Assembly (NCBI RefSeq): GCF_012935715.1
Contig: NZ_CP052860.1
Location: forward strand, 2,666,001 to 2,730,000
Reading direction: 5' to 3'
Origin: Pseudomonas sp. ADAK13
Lineage (GTDB): Bacteria; Pseudomonadota; Gammaproteobacteria; Pseudomonadales; Pseudomonadaceae
Length of the DNA: 64,000 nt
The position numbers were made by a program, and so were the translations under genes. The notes beneath the pieces are model-generated. The model had not been told where the DNA came from and did no database searches. It was given only the letters and a program-made list of their open reading frames with translations. Below are positions 39,574 to 49,434 of the stretch, in pieces; the first letter of the stretch is position 1, and each line of letters begins with the position of its first letter.

Positions 39574-40098
39574 ATGACCGAGTCGCAAACCGCCTTCGAG
39601 CTGCTGCTGGACATCGACCGCCGCTGCCGCTTGCTGGCCGCCGACCTGCCGTCCCAGGAAACCCGGCTGCACAGCTGGAGCGGGATCGGGTTTCGCCTGG
39701 GCGAGCACTGGTACGTGGCGCCCATGGGCGAAGTCGCCGAAGTGCTGCACGAACCACGCTGCACCTTGATGCCCGGGGTCAAGCCGTGGGTCAAGGGCGT
39801 GGCTAACCTGCGCGGGCGCCTGCTGCCGGTGATGGACCTGGGCGCTTTCCTCGGCCTTGAGCGATCGGTGGCGCGCAAGCAGCGGCGGGTGCTGGTGGTG
39901 GAATATCAAGACGTGTTTGTCGGCCTGTTGGTGGACGAGGTGGTGGGCATGCAGCATTTCGCACAAGACGCATTGTCGACGAGCACCGTGGCCGGCGCGC
40001 CGTTTATCCAGGGCCAGTTTGACGGCGACCAGTTGTGGCAGGTCTTCAGCCCCTTCGCCCTGGCCCAGGCTCCAGGCTTCATGGATGTTGCCGCATGA
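39574..40098 (+). CDS. pilI: Pil-Chp CheW-like adaptor PilI
   Basis: A 174-residue CheW-domain protein that links the receptor PilJ to the ChpA kinase. The C-terminal part carries the CheW signatures [15 protein letters not shown] and V-D-E-V-V-G-M. Its TGA overlaps the pilJ ATG by four bases. Confidence 0.92.
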   Translation: MTESQTAFELLLDIDRRCRLLAADLPSQETRLHSWSGIGFRLGEHWYVAPMGEVAEVLHEPRCTLMPGVKPWVKGVANLRGRLLPVMDLGAFLGLERSVARKQRRVLVVEYQDVFVGLLVDEVVGMQHFAQDALSTSTVAGAPFIQGQFDGDQLWQVFSPFALAQAPGFMDVAA

Positions 40099-42146
40099 GT
40101 ACCGTCACACCCGTCAAACCCCAGGAAGCGTCCCGCAGCCGCTCGCAGATCATCGTGCTGTTTATCGCGCTGATCGTGTTCATCATGCTGCTGTTCGCCA
40201 ACTTCGCGTACCTCAACACCCAGTCCACCTACGATAAACAGTACATCGGCCATGCCGGTGAGCTGCGGGTGCTGTCCCAGCGCATCGCCAAGAACGCCAC
40301 CGAGGCCGCCGCCGGCAAAGCCGCTGCGTTCAAGTTGCTGGGGGATGCGCGCAACGACTTTGCCCAGCGCTGGGGTTACCTGAAAAAAGGCGACCCGGCC
40401 ACCGGCCTGCCCGCCGCACCCACCGCCGTGCGCGCAGAAATGCGCGCCGTGCAGACCGACTGGGAAGCGCTGCTGAAAAACGCCGATGCGATTCTGGCCA
40501 GTGAGCAAACCGTGCTGTCGTTGCATCAAGTGGCCGCGACCCTGGCGGAAACCGTTCCACAGTTGCAGATGGAGTCGGAAAAGGTCGTCGACATCCTCCT
40601 GCAACGCGGCGCACCGGCCAGTCAGGTGGCGTTGGCCCAGCGCCAGTCGTTACTGGCAGAACGTATTCTGGGGGCAGTGAACACCGTATTGGCGGGCGAC
40701 GAGACCGCGGTGCAGGCCGCCGATGCCTTTGGTCGCGATGCCAACCGTTTCGGCCTGGTGCTCAACGGCATGCTCCAGGGCAATGCCGGGCTGCGCATCA
40801 GCCAGGTCGAAGACCACGACGCCCGTGCCCGATTGGCGGAAATTTCCGAGCTGTTCGAATTCGTGTCCGGCTCGGTGGACGAAATCCTCGAAACCTCGCC
40901 GCAGCTGTTCCAGGTGCGCGCCTCGGCGAGCAACATCTTCAACCTGTCGCAAACCCTGCTGGACGAAGCCTCGCACCTGGCCACCGGTTTTGAGAACCTG
41001 GCCGACGGGCGCACCTTCGACACCATCGGCGGCTACGTACTGGGCTTGCTGGCCTTGGCCTCGATCATCCTGATCGGCCTGGTGATGGTCCGCGAGACCA
41101 ACCGCCAACTGCGGGAAACCGCCGAGAAGAATGAGCGCAACCAGAACGCGATCATGCGCCTGCTGGATGAAATCGAAGACCTGGCCGACGGCGACCTGAC
41201 CGTCACCGCCTCGGTCACCGAAGACTTCACCGGCACCATCGCCGACTCAATCAACTATTCCGTGGACCAACTTCGCGACCTGGTGGCAACCATCAACCTC
41301 ACCGCCGGCCAGGTCGCGGGCGCAGTGCAGGACACCCAGGCCACCGCCATGCACCTGGCCCAGGCTTCGGAGCATCAGGCGCAGCAGATTGCCGAGGCTT
41401 CCACGGCGATCAACCAGATGGCCCAGTCCATCGACCAGGTGTCGGCCAACGCCGCCGAATCTTCGGCCGTGGCCGAGCGCTCGGTAGAGATCGCCAACAA
41501 GGGTAACGAGGTGGTGCACAACACCATCCACGGCATGGACAACATCCGCGAACAGATCCAGGACACCGCCAAGCGCATCAAGCGCCTGGGGGAATCGTCC
41601 CAGGAGATTGGCGACATCGTCAGCCTGATCGACGACATCGCCGAGCAGACCAACATCCTCGCCCTCAACGCCGCGATCCAGGCGAGCATGGCCGGTGATG
41701 CCGGGCGTGGTTTTGCGGTGGTGGCCGATGAGGTGCAGCGGCTGGCGGAGCGTTCTTCGGCGGCGACCCGGCAGATCGAAACCCTGGTGCGGGCGATTCA
41801 GACAGACACCAACGAAGCCGTGATTTCCATGGAGCAGACCACCACCGAAGTGGTGCGCGGTGCGCGGCTGGCCCAGGACGCCGGCGTGGCGCTGGAAGAG
41901 ATCGAAGGCGTGTCGAAAACCCTGGCGGCGTTGATCCAGAGTATTTCCAACGCGGCGCAGCAGCAGACGTCGTCGGCGGGGCAGATTTCCCTGACGATGA
42001 ACGTGATTCAGCAGATCACCACTCAGACATCGTCGGGCTCCACGGCCACTGCCGAGAGCATCGGCAACCTGGCGAAAATGGCCAGTCAGTTGCGGCGGTC
42101 GGTGTCGGGCTTCACGTTGCCGGCGGCGAAGCAGGTGGATGAGTGA
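40095..42146 (+). CDS. pilJ: Pil-Chp methyl-accepting receptor PilJ
   Basis: A 683-residue membrane receptor. Helix 1 is at about 18-41; a large periplasmic domain with two PilJ-type helical modules follows; helix 2 ([17 protein letters not shown]) is at about 312-335; then HAMP and a cytoplasmic signalling domain with the hairpin tip [17 protein letters not shown]. It senses surface contact or the pilus in relatives. The start at 40095 overlaps the pilI stop. Confidence 0.94.
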   Translation: MSTVTPVKPQEASRSRSQIIVLFIALIVFIMLLFANFAYLNTQSTYDKQYIGHAGELRVLSQRIAKNATEAAAGKAAAFKLLGDARNDFAQRWGYLKKGDPATGLPAAPTAVRAEMRAVQTDWEALLKNADAILASEQTVLSLHQVAATLAETVPQLQMESEKVVDILLQRGAPASQVALAQRQSLLAERILGAVNTVLAGDETAVQAADAFGRDANRFGLVLNGMLQGNAGLRISQVEDHDARARLAEISELFEFVSGSVDEILETSPQLFQVRASASNIFNLSQTLLDEASHLATGFENLADGRTFDTIGGYVLGLLALASIILIGLVMVRETNRQLRETAEKNERNQNAIMRLLDEIEDLADGDLTVTASVTEDFTGTIADSINYSVDQLRDLVATINLTAGQVAGAVQDTQATAMHLAQASEHQAQQIAEASTAINQMAQSIDQVSANAAESSAVAERSVEIANKGNEVVHNTIHGMDNIREQIQDTAKRIKRLGESSQEIGDIVSLIDDIAEQTNILALNAAIQASMAGDAGRGFAVVADEVQRLAERSSAATRQIETLVRAIQTDTNEAVISMEQTTTEVVRGARLAQDAGVALEEIEGVSKTLAALIQSISNAAQQQTSSAGQISLTMNVIQQITTQTSSGSTATAESIGNLAKMASQLRRSVSGFTLPAAKQVDE

Positions 42147-42176
42147 AATGCTATCTGTCAGGCACCACCGAACCCC

Positions 42177-42299
42177 TGTGGGAGCTAGCTTGTTGTGGTG
42201 AGGGGGCTTGTCCCCCGTCGGGTTCACCACTGATTGATGGGGCTGCTTCGCAGCCCAACGCGGGGCAAGCCCGCTCACCACAACAAGCCCGCTCTCACA
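42177..42299. repeat. REP-like element in the pilJ-chpA gap
   Basis: TGTGGGAGCTAGCTTGTTGTGGTGAGGGGGCTTGTCCCCCG at the left (in parts) and its imperfect complement CGGGGCAAGCCCGCTCACCACAACAAGCCCGCTCTCACA-type arm at the right, around a GGGCTGCTTCGCAGCCC hairpin. It fills the spot held by pilK in P. aeruginosa. Confidence 0.75.
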
Positions 42300-42365
42300 T
42301 TTGACCTCCATTGATTCTGGAATCGGTGGTCACACAGCAACTCATGAATTCAGACGGGAGCGGTT

Positions 42366-45300
42366 ATGGTTGATCGGCACGACTACGTGGCCCTCGAATG
42401 GGTCAAGGGCGAAATTGCCGAAACCCTGAAACAGGCCCGTTCGGCGCTCGACGTCTATGTGGAAGACGGCAGCAGCGAGGCTATCGGCCAGTGCCTGGAA
42501 TGCATCCATCAGGTCCATGGCAGCCTGCTGATGGTCGAGTTCTACGGCGCGGCGCTGTTCGCTGAAGAAATGGAACAACTGGCGCTTGCCCTGCAAGGCG
42601 CGCGCGTCAGCCAGCGCGATGAAGGCATTCGCTTGTTGCAACAGGGCCTCGGCCAACTGCCGCTGTACCTCGACCGCGTGCACAGCGCCCGGCGCGATTT
42701 GCCCTTGGTGGTACTGCCGCTGCTCAACGACCTGCGCAGCGTGCGCGGCGAAAGCCTGCTCTCGGAAACCAGCCTGTTCAGCCCGCAACTGTTGGTGATC
42801 CCGCCACTGCCCGAGGAAGCGCTGGCCCAGCGCACGCCGGAGGATTTCCCCGGGTTGCTGCGCCAGTGGCGGCAGATGCTGCAACAGGCGCTGGTCGGCT
42901 TGCTGCGCGAAGACCACGGCCCCAGCAACCTGGAAGACATGGCGCGGGTATTCGCCCGCCTCGAAGCCCTGTGCCATGGTGCGCCGCTGTTACCGTTGTG
43001 GCAGGTGACCTCGGCGCTGGTGGAAGGCATGCTCATTGGCGTGGTCGCCAACAGCCCGGCGTTGCGCAGTTTGCTCAAGGCCTGCGACAAGGAACTCAAG
43101 CGCCTGCTGATCCAGGGCATCAACGGGATCAACACCCCGGCCCCGGATGAGTTGCTCAAGAGCCTGTTGTTCTACGTCGCCAAAGTCACCCGACCGACTC
43201 CACGGATGCAAAGTTTGAAAGAACGCTATGGCCTCGATGAAGCCCTGCCCGACAGCGCCGTGGTGGATGCCGAACGCGCCCGCCTGGCCGGTCCGGACCG
43301 CGACGCCATGGGCTCGGTGCTCGGCGCGCTGTGCGAGGAACTGGTGCGGGTCAAGGAACGCCTGGACCTGTTCGTGCGCAGCGACCGTCAACACGCCTCG
43401 GACCTTGAGGCCTTGCTGGCGCCCTTGCGGCAGATCGCCGACACCCTGGCCGTACTGGGTTTCGGTCAGCCGCGCAAAGTGATCATCGACCAACTGGCGG
43501 TGGTGCTCGGCCTGGCCCAGGGGCAGCGCGAGCCCAACGACGCGGTGTTGATGGACGTCGCCGGTGCGTTGCTTTACGTCGAAGCCACGCTGGCCGGGAT
43601 GGTCGGCACTGTCGAGCCGGAACGCCGTGAAGAAAGTCGCCTGCCCACCACCGACCTGACGCAGATCCACCACCTGGTGATCCGCGAATCCTGCCAGTGC
43701 CTGACCCAGGCCAAAGAGCTGGTGATCGACTGCATCGAGGCCCACTGGGACCGCCAGCGCCTGGAGTCGCTGCCCGAGTTGTTGACCCAGGTACGCGGCG
43801 CGCTGGCGATGATTCCGCTGCCCCGCGCGGCGAGCCTGATGCGTGGCTGCAATGATTACGTCAACGAGCAGTTGATGGTCAGTGACGCCGCGCCTTCCGA
43901 GGCGCAGCTTGAGCATTTTGCCGATGTGCTCACCAGCCTCGAGTACTACCTGGAACGCATGCTCCAGGACCATGACGCCCCGGGCGAACGTGTGCTGGAA
44001 GTCGCCGCCGAAGGCCTGGCTGCGCTCGGCTATTTGCCGGCCGAAAAACCCTGGCGCCAGGCACTGCTCGCTCAGGACGACTCGCCTTCGGAGCAAACCC
44101 CGTTTCTCGCGGATGCGCTGGCCAGCCCCACCTCGCGCCTCAACCCGCCGGCTCTCCAGCGTCCCGGCAGCCTGCTGCCGCCGCCTGCCGGCGAAGAAGC
44201 CATCGACGATGAATTGCGGGAAGTCTTCCTCGAAGAAACCGCCGAAGTCCTCGACGTGCTGCACCGCTACGTACCTGCCGGCACCGCGAGCCTTGAAGAC
44301 AAGCCCACCCTGACCGAAATGCGCCGCGCCTTCCACACCTTGAAGGGCAGCGGCCGCATGGTCCGTGCCTTGGTGTTGGCGGAGCTGGCCTGGGCAGTGG
44401 AAAACCTGCTCAATCGCGTGCTGGAACGCAGCGTCGCGCCGGGCCCGGATGTGCAAGCGGTGCTGGATGACGTGGTGGAATTGCTGCCTGAGCTGATCAC
44501 CGATTTCGCCGCCGATGCCCAGCGCCAGCGCGATGACGTAGACGAGCTGGCAGCACGGGCGCATGCCTTGGCCAGCGGTGTCGAACCGTCGGCCACAGAC
44601 CCGGCCACCCTGGACCCGCAACTGCTGGAAATCTTCCGCAACGAAGCCCAGAGTCACCTCGACAGCCTCAACCATTTCCTGCAACAGGCCACCGAGCACC
44701 TGCCGCTGCAAGTCAGCGATGAACTGCAACGCGCGCTGCACACCCTCAAGGGCAGCGCCTACATGGCCGGCGTGTTGCCCATCGCCGAGCTGGCGCGCCC
44801 GCTCGACCACCTGACCCGCGAATACAAGGCCCACCGCCTGCCGCTGGACCTGGATGAAATCGAATTGCTGCTGGAGGCCGAGGCGCTGTTCCAGCGCGGC
44901 GTGCGCCAGCTGGACAGCGATCCCCATGCGCCCATCACCGGTGCGGCAGGCTTGATCGAACGCACACAGAACCTGCTGAGCAGCCAGCTTGAAGCCTTGC
45001 TGAATGCGCCCAACACCGGCCTGCGGATCAAGCGCGACCCGCAGTTGATTGCCAACTTCCTGGCCCAGGGCATGGACATCCTGCTGGACGCCGAAAGCCT
45101 GCTGCGCCGCTGGCAACAGCACCCCGGCGAGCGCCAGGAACTGAGTGCGCTGCTGGACGAATTGACCACCCTCGGCGAAGGCGCGCACCTGGCCGACCTG
45201 CACCCGATGGACGAACTGTGCGAAGCCCTGCTCGACCTCTACGGCGCGGTGGAAGAAAGCAGCCTGGCGGTCAGCGAGCGCTTCTTTCACGAGGCCGAAC

Positions 45301-48206
45301 AGGCCCACGAAGCCCTGATCAACATGCTCGACCAACTGGCCGCCGGCCAGGAAATCAGCTCGGCCCCCGCACGGGTGCGAGCCCTGCGCGAGTTGCTGGA
45401 TGAAGGCCTCGACCCGTCCGCCACCGGCCTGATCAAAAGCGATGGCAGCCGCGCCCTGAGCATCTCCGAGCTGGGCGCCGCCACGGCGAAGCTGGACCAG
45501 GGCTTTGCGGTGGATGACGAGATCGTCGAGATCTTCCTTGAGGAAGCGGTGGACATCCTCGACAGCGCCGGCCAGTCCCTCAAACGCTGGCTGCTGGACC
45601 CGGATAACGCCGCGCCGCTCTCATCCTTGCAGCGGGATTTGCACACCCTCAAGGGTGGCGCGCGTATGGCCGAGATCGGCGCGGTGGGCGACCTGGCACT
45701 CGAGTTGGAAAACCTTTACGAAGGTCTGGTAGACCGTCGCTACAGCTATTCCGGCGAGCTGGGGAACGTATTGATGGCCAGTCATGAGCGACTGGCGCTG
45801 CTGCTTGAACAGCTGCAACACCAGCAACCACTGAGCGACTCCAGCGACCTGATCAGCCACTTGCGTGAGTTACGCCAAAGTACCGGGCAAGCGGCGCCCG
45901 TAGTGGCAGCCGAAGTCGAGACGCCGGGCACTGATCCCGAGCTGCTGGATATCTTTCTCGAAGAAGCCGCCGACATCCTCGACAGCTCCGGTGCCGCGCT
46001 GTTGCGCTGGCAGGCCGAGCCGAAAAGTCGCCAGGAAGTCGAGACCCTGCTGCGCGACCTGCATACCCTCAAGGGTGGCGCGCGCATGGTCGAGATCGGT
46101 CCGATTGGCGACCTGGCCCATGAGCTGGAATTTCTCTACGAAGGCTTGTCGGCAGGTTTGCTGGCGCCCTCGGCGGAGCTGTTTGCGTTGCTGCAAGGTT
46201 GCCACGACCGTCTGGCGCAGATGATCGATGCGGTGGCGGCCGGGCTGCCGGTGGGCTCGGTGGACTTGCTGATCGAGCGGATCAAAAGCCTGGTGCATCC
46301 GGCTGAAGTGACCGCCTTACCGGTGGCGTTGGCGGCGACCAAAACCGAAGCGGCGCCGGCCAGTGATCCGGCCGCCGACATGGTGAAAATATCCGCTGAC
46401 TTGCTGGACGATCTGGTCAACCTGGCCGGTGAAACCTCTATCTTCCGTGGGCGCATCGAGCAACAGGTCAACGATGCGAGCATCGCCCTGCATGAAGTGG
46501 AAACCACCATCGAGCGCATGCGCGATCAACTGCGCCGGCTCGACACCGAAACCCAGGGCCGCATCCTCAGCCGCCAGCAGGCTGAGGCCGAACGCCTGGG
46601 CTACGAGGAATTCGACCCACTGGAAATGGACCGCCATTCCCAGCTGCAGCAACTGTCCCGGGCCTTGTTCGAATCGGCCTCTGACCTGCTCGACCTCAAG
46701 GAAACCCTCGACCGTCGCAACCAGGACGCCCACAACCTGCTGCAGCAACAGGCACGCATCAACACCGAGTTGCAGGAAGGCCTGATGCGCACGCGCATGG
46801 TGCCCTTCGAACGCATGCTGCCGCGCCTTAAACGCATCGTGCGGCAAGTGGCGGGCGAGCTGGGCAAGGACGTGGAATTTATCGTCGGCAACGCCGAAGG
46901 CGAGATGGACCGCAACGTGCTGGAGCGCATGGTCGCGCCGCTGGAGCACATGCTGCGCAACGCTGTCGACCATGGCCTGGAGTCCCGCGATGCGCGTCTG
47001 CTGGCGGGCAAACCGGAAAAAGGTCGCATCACCCTGGACCTGACCCACGAAGGCGGCGACATCGTTTTCGACATGCGCGACGACGGCGCCGGCGTGCCGC
47101 TGGAAGCCGTACGGCGCAAGGCGATCAAGCGCGGCTTGCTCGACCCCAACCTGGAAATCAGCGACCGCGACGTGTTGCAGTTCATCCTGCAACCGGGGTT
47201 TTCCACTGCCGAAAAAATCACCCAGATTTCCGGGCGTGGCGTCGGCATGGACGTGGTGCATGAAGAAGTGCGCCAGCTGGGCGGTTCGATGGTCATCGAT
47301 TCGACGCCGGGGGAGGGCGTGCACTTTCGCATTCGCCTGCCGTTCACCGTGTCGGTCAACCAGGCGTTGATGGTGCAGTGCGCGGACGATCAATACGCGA
47401 TCCCGCTGAACACCATCGAAGGCCTGGTGCGGGTCATGCCCCATGAGCTGGAAGGGCACTATCAGCTGAATCCGCCGCGTTACGAATACGCCGGCCAGCG
47501 CTACGAACTGTTCTACCTCGGCGACCTGCTGCACACCGTCGGCCGCCCAAACCTGCTGGGCCAGTACCAGCCGCTGCCGGTGCTGCTGGTGCAGTGCAAC
47601 GAGCGGCGCGTGGCGGTGCAAGTGGATGCCATGGCCGGCACCCGCGAGATCGTGGTCAAGGGCCTGGGGCCGCAATTTGCCGGGGTGAAGGGCTTGTCGG
47701 GCGCAACCATCCTGGGCGATGGCCGCGTGGTACTGATCATCGACCTGCTGGCGCACATCCGCGCGCGCCCACCAGCCTTACCGGCCCAGGCGGCCGACGC
47801 ACCGTTGATCCTCAACGACCCTCTGAAAAAGCGCCCGCTGCTGGTGCTGGTGGTGGACGACTCGGTCACCGTGCGCAAAGTCACCAGCCGCCTGCTGGAG
47901 CGCAACGGCATGAACGTACTTACCGCCAAGGACGGCATCGACGCCATGGCCGTGCTGGAAGAACACACCCCGGACCTGATGCTGCTCGACATCGAAATGC
48001 CGCGCATGGACGGTTTCGAAGTGGCCATCCAGGTACGCGACGACCCACGGCTGATGCGCATGCCCATCATCATGATCACGTCGCGCACCGGGCAAAAACA
48101 CCGCGACCGTGCCATGGCGATAGGCGTCAACGACTACCTCGGCAAGCCTTATCAAGAGTCGGTGCTGCTGGAAAGCATCGCTTACTGGAGCAAGTCCCGT
48201 GCTTGA
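42366..48206 (+). CDS. chpA: Pil-Chp hybrid histidine kinase ChpA (PilL)
   Basis: A 1946-residue CheA-type hybrid kinase. Canonical phosphotransfer domains have histidines at H657, H792, H1093 and H1233 (each H-T-L-K-G-S/G). A degenerate N-terminal one has H51 (V-H-G-S-L), and a further one has Thr at the phosphosite (T934 in L-T-T-L-G-E-G-A). Then come the dimerisation segment (near 1355-1450), the ATPase with N-box H-M-L-R-N-A-V-D-H-G-L and G-boxes D-D-G-A-G-V and G-R-G-V-G-M-D, a CheW-like domain, and a receiver with D1875. It is the core kinase that controls PilG and PilH. Shorter than the P. aeruginosa protein. Confidence 0.94.
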   Translation: MVDRHDYVALEWVKGEIAETLKQARSALDVYVEDGSSEAIGQCLECIHQVHGSLLMVEFYGAALFAEEMEQLALALQGARVSQRDEGIRLLQQGLGQLPLYLDRVHSARRDLPLVVLPLLNDLRSVRGESLLSETSLFSPQLLVIPPLPEEALAQRTPEDFPGLLRQWRQMLQQALVGLLREDHGPSNLEDMARVFARLEALCHGAPLLPLWQVTSALVEGMLIGVVANSPALRSLLKACDKELKRLLIQGINGINTPAPDELLKSLLFYVAKVTRPTPRMQSLKERYGLDEALPDSAVVDAERARLAGPDRDAMGSVLGALCEELVRVKERLDLFVRSDRQHASDLEALLAPLRQIADTLAVLGFGQPRKVIIDQLAVVLGLAQGQREPNDAVLMDVAGALLYVEATLAGMVGTVEPERREESRLPTTDLTQIHHLVIRESCQCLTQAKELVIDCIEAHWDRQRLESLPELLTQVRGALAMIPLPRAASLMRGCNDYVNEQLMVSDAAPSEAQLEHFADVLTSLEYYLERMLQDHDAPGERVLEVAAEGLAALGYLPAEKPWRQALLAQDDSPSEQTPFLADALASPTSRLNPPALQRPGSLLPPPAGEEAIDDELREVFLEETAEVLDVLHRYVPAGTASLEDKPTLTEMRRAFHTLKGSGRMVRALVLAELAWAVENLLNRVLERSVAPGPDVQAVLDDVVELLPELITDFAADAQRQRDDVDELAARAHALASGVEPSATDPATLDPQLLEIFRNEAQSHLDSLNHFLQQATEHLPLQVSDELQRALHTLKGSAYMAGVLPIAELARPLDHLTREYKAHRLPLDLDEIELLLEAEALFQRGVRQLDSDPHAPITGAAGLIERTQNLLSSQLEALLNAPNTGLRIKRDPQLIANFLAQGMDILLDAESLLRRWQQHPGERQELSALLDELTTLGEGAHLADLHPMDELCEALLDLYGAVEESSLAVSERFFHEAEQAHEALINMLDQLAAGQEISSAPARVRALRELLDEGLDPSATGLIKSDGSRALSISELGAATAKLDQGFAVDDEIVEIFLEEAVDILDSAGQSLKRWLLDPDNAAPLSSLQRDLHTLKGGARMAEIGAVGDLALELENLYEGLVDRRYSYSGELGNVLMASHERLALLLEQLQHQQPLSDSSDLISHLRELRQSTGQAAPVVAAEVETPGTDPELLDIFLEEAADILDSSGAALLRWQAEPKSRQEVETLLRDLHTLKGGARMVEIGPIGDLAHELEFLYEGLSAGLLAPSAELFALLQGCHDRLAQMIDAVAAGLPVGSVDLLIERIKSLVHPAEVTALPVALAATKTEAAPASDPAADMVKISADLLDDLVNLAGETSIFRGRIEQQVNDASIALHEVETTIERMRDQLRRLDTETQGRILSRQQAEAERLGYEEFDPLEMDRHSQLQQLSRALFESASDLLDLKETLDRRNQDAHNLLQQQARINTELQEGLMRTRMVPFERMLPRLKRIVRQVAGELGKDVEFIVGNAEGEMDRNVLERMVAPLEHMLRNAVDHGLESRDARLLAGKPEKGRITLDLTHEGGDIVFDMRDDGAGVPLEAVRRKAIKRGLLDPNLEISDRDVLQFILQPGFSTAEKITQISGRGVGMDVVHEEVRQLGGSMVIDSTPGEGVHFRIRLPFTVSVNQALMVQCADDQYAIPLNTIEGLVRVMPHELEGHYQLNPPRYEYAGQRYELFYLGDLLHTVGRPNLLGQYQPLPVLLVQCNERRVAVQVDAMAGTREIVVKGLGPQFAGVKGLSGATILGDGRVVLIIDLLAHIRARPPALPAQAADAPLILNDPLKKRPLLVLVVDDSVTVRKVTSRLLERNGMNVLTAKDGIDAMAVLEEHTPDLMLLDIEMPRMDGFEVAIQVRDDPRLMRMPIIMITSRTGQKHRDRAMAIGVNDYLGKPYQESVLLESIAYWSKSRA

Positions 48207-48654
48207 TCACCGCGCTACCCAACTCACCGGCTTGCTGCTGCCATTGGCTGACCGTCACCTGCTATTGCCCAACGTCGCCGTGGCCGAACTGATCGACTTC
48301 CAGCGCGGCGAACCGGCCAGCGACGCGCCGCCGTGGTACCTGCGGCAAGTCACCTGGCGGGATCGGCAGTTGCCGCTGATCAGCTTTGAGGCCGCGTGTG
48401 GCGAGTCGGGTGTGGTGGGCGAACGGGCACGGATTGTGGTGCTGAACGCCCTTGGAGGACGGCCGACGTTGAAGTTTATTGCGTTGGTGATCCAGGGGAT
48501 TCCGCGTTCGTACAAGCTCGATAGCCAACTGAGTTATGTGGACGTGCCGTTGTGCCCCCTGGAACTGGCGGCGGTGCAGGTGGGGGAGCATGTGGCCAGG
48601 GTGCCGGACCTGATGGGGTTGGAAGCGTTGTTGGTCGAGGCCGGATTGGCCTGA
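48199..48654 (+). CDS. chpC: CheW-like protein ChpC
   Basis: A 151-residue CheW-domain adaptor that starts with GTG inside the end of chpA (eight-base overlap). It has L-L-L-P-L-A-D-R-H-L-L-L-P-N-V-A-V-A-E-L-I and the W-R-D-R-Q-L-P-L-I-S-F segment. It is last in the operon; chpB, which lies before chpC in P. aeruginosa, is missing. Confidence 0.85.
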   Translation: MLDHRATQLTGLLLPLADRHLLLPNVAVAELIDFQRGEPASDAPPWYLRQVTWRDRQLPLISFEAACGESGVVGERARIVVLNALGGRPTLKFIALVIQGIPRSYKLDSQLSYVDVPLCPLELAAVQVGEHVARVPDLMGLEALLVEAGLA

Positions 48655-48684
48655 CCTCCACAGTTTTAAGCCCCATGATTTCCC

Positions 48685-48732
48685 CCGTGGCGAGGGAGCT
48701 TGCTCCCGTTGGGCTGCGAAGCGGCCCCAAAA
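48685..48732. repeat. half REP-like element
   Basis: GTGGCGAGGGAGCTTGCTCCC followed by GTTGGGCTGCGAAGCGGCCCC; only the left half of the long subtype is kept. It lies between chpC and the convergent LysE-type gene. Confidence 0.55.
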
Positions 48733-48776
48733 CCGGCAACCTCTTACAACCAGACAATCAAACGGCCCTTTTTCCT

Positions 48777-49412
48777 TCAGAGAGGGTGCAGCACTAGAAA
48801 ATCAGCAATCAGCATCCCTGCCAGGTACACCATCAAAACCGCCACGCCCGCGTCCAATAAACGCCAGACCTTTGCCGAACGAAACAACCCCGTCAGCCTT
48901 TGACATCCCAATGCCAAAACCACAAACCACACCAGCGACGCGGTCATCGCCCCGCTGGCGAAGGACGCTTGTTGGCCGACGGGCTTTGCCGCACCAATAG
49001 AGCCAATCAGCACCACGGTATCCAGCCAGGCATACGGATTGGCAAATCCAAGTATCACTGCCGTGCGCAGTAATCCTCGTTGTGAGGTGAGGTCACCCTG
49101 AGTCTCTGGCATCGACTTGTTACGCACGCACGCCAATAACCTCTGCCCACCAAACCACAATAGATAGGCCGCTCCTGACAGCAGCAAAAAAGCTACCAAA
49201 CCTGGCTGGCTGCCGAGCAATGAGCCCAAGCCCGTAACGCCAAGAGCGATGAGGATGATATCGGCGAACACGCATACCGCCACCACGCCCCAGACGGGAC
49301 CGCGACTGACACCCTGGCGAATGACCAGGGTGTCCTTCGGTCCAGGAGCGGCGAACAATCCGATGCCTAATATCAGACCTTCAAGATAAAGGGCGTTGAA
49401 GTCAGGAATCAT
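48777..49412 (-). CDS. LysE/RhtB-family exporter
   Basis: A 211-residue membrane protein with about six helices. The N-terminal G-L-F-A-A-P-G-P-K-D-T-L-V-I-R-Q-G matches the LysE signature (G-x-x-x-x-P-G-P), and the N-P-Y-A-W-L-D-T helix is present. It is likely to export an amino acid or related small metabolite. It lies directly downstream of an isopenicillin-N-synthase-like oxygenase (22 bases), so an operon in which one makes and the other exports a product is possible. The start at 49412 is the family start. Confidence 0.82.
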   Translation of the reverse strand: MIPDFNALYLEGLILGIGLFAAPGPKDTLVIRQGVSRGPVWGVVAVCVFADIILIALGVTGLGSLLGSQPGLVAFLLLSGAAYLLWFGGQRLLACVRNKSMPETQGDLTSQRGLLRTAVILGFANPYAWLDTVVLIGSIGAAKPVGQQASFASGAMTASLVWFVVLALGCQRLTGLFRSAKVWRLLDAGVAVLMVYLAGMLIADFLVLHPL

Positions 49413-49434
49413 GAAGTGCTCGGCCACCTGGGTA

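Noticed and set aside
42990..45335. 781-codon open frame on the minus strand inside chpA
   Set aside because: It is a shadow of the high-GC chpA frame; its translation is low in complexity (Gln, His, Ala, Val) and matches no family, while chpA has clear domains across the same bases.
48777..49412. LysE-type gene as chpE of the Pil-Chp cluster
   Set aside because: P. aeruginosa chpE is also LysE-like and follows chpC-chpD, but this gene is on the opposite strand, has no chpD and is tied to the oxygenase gene.
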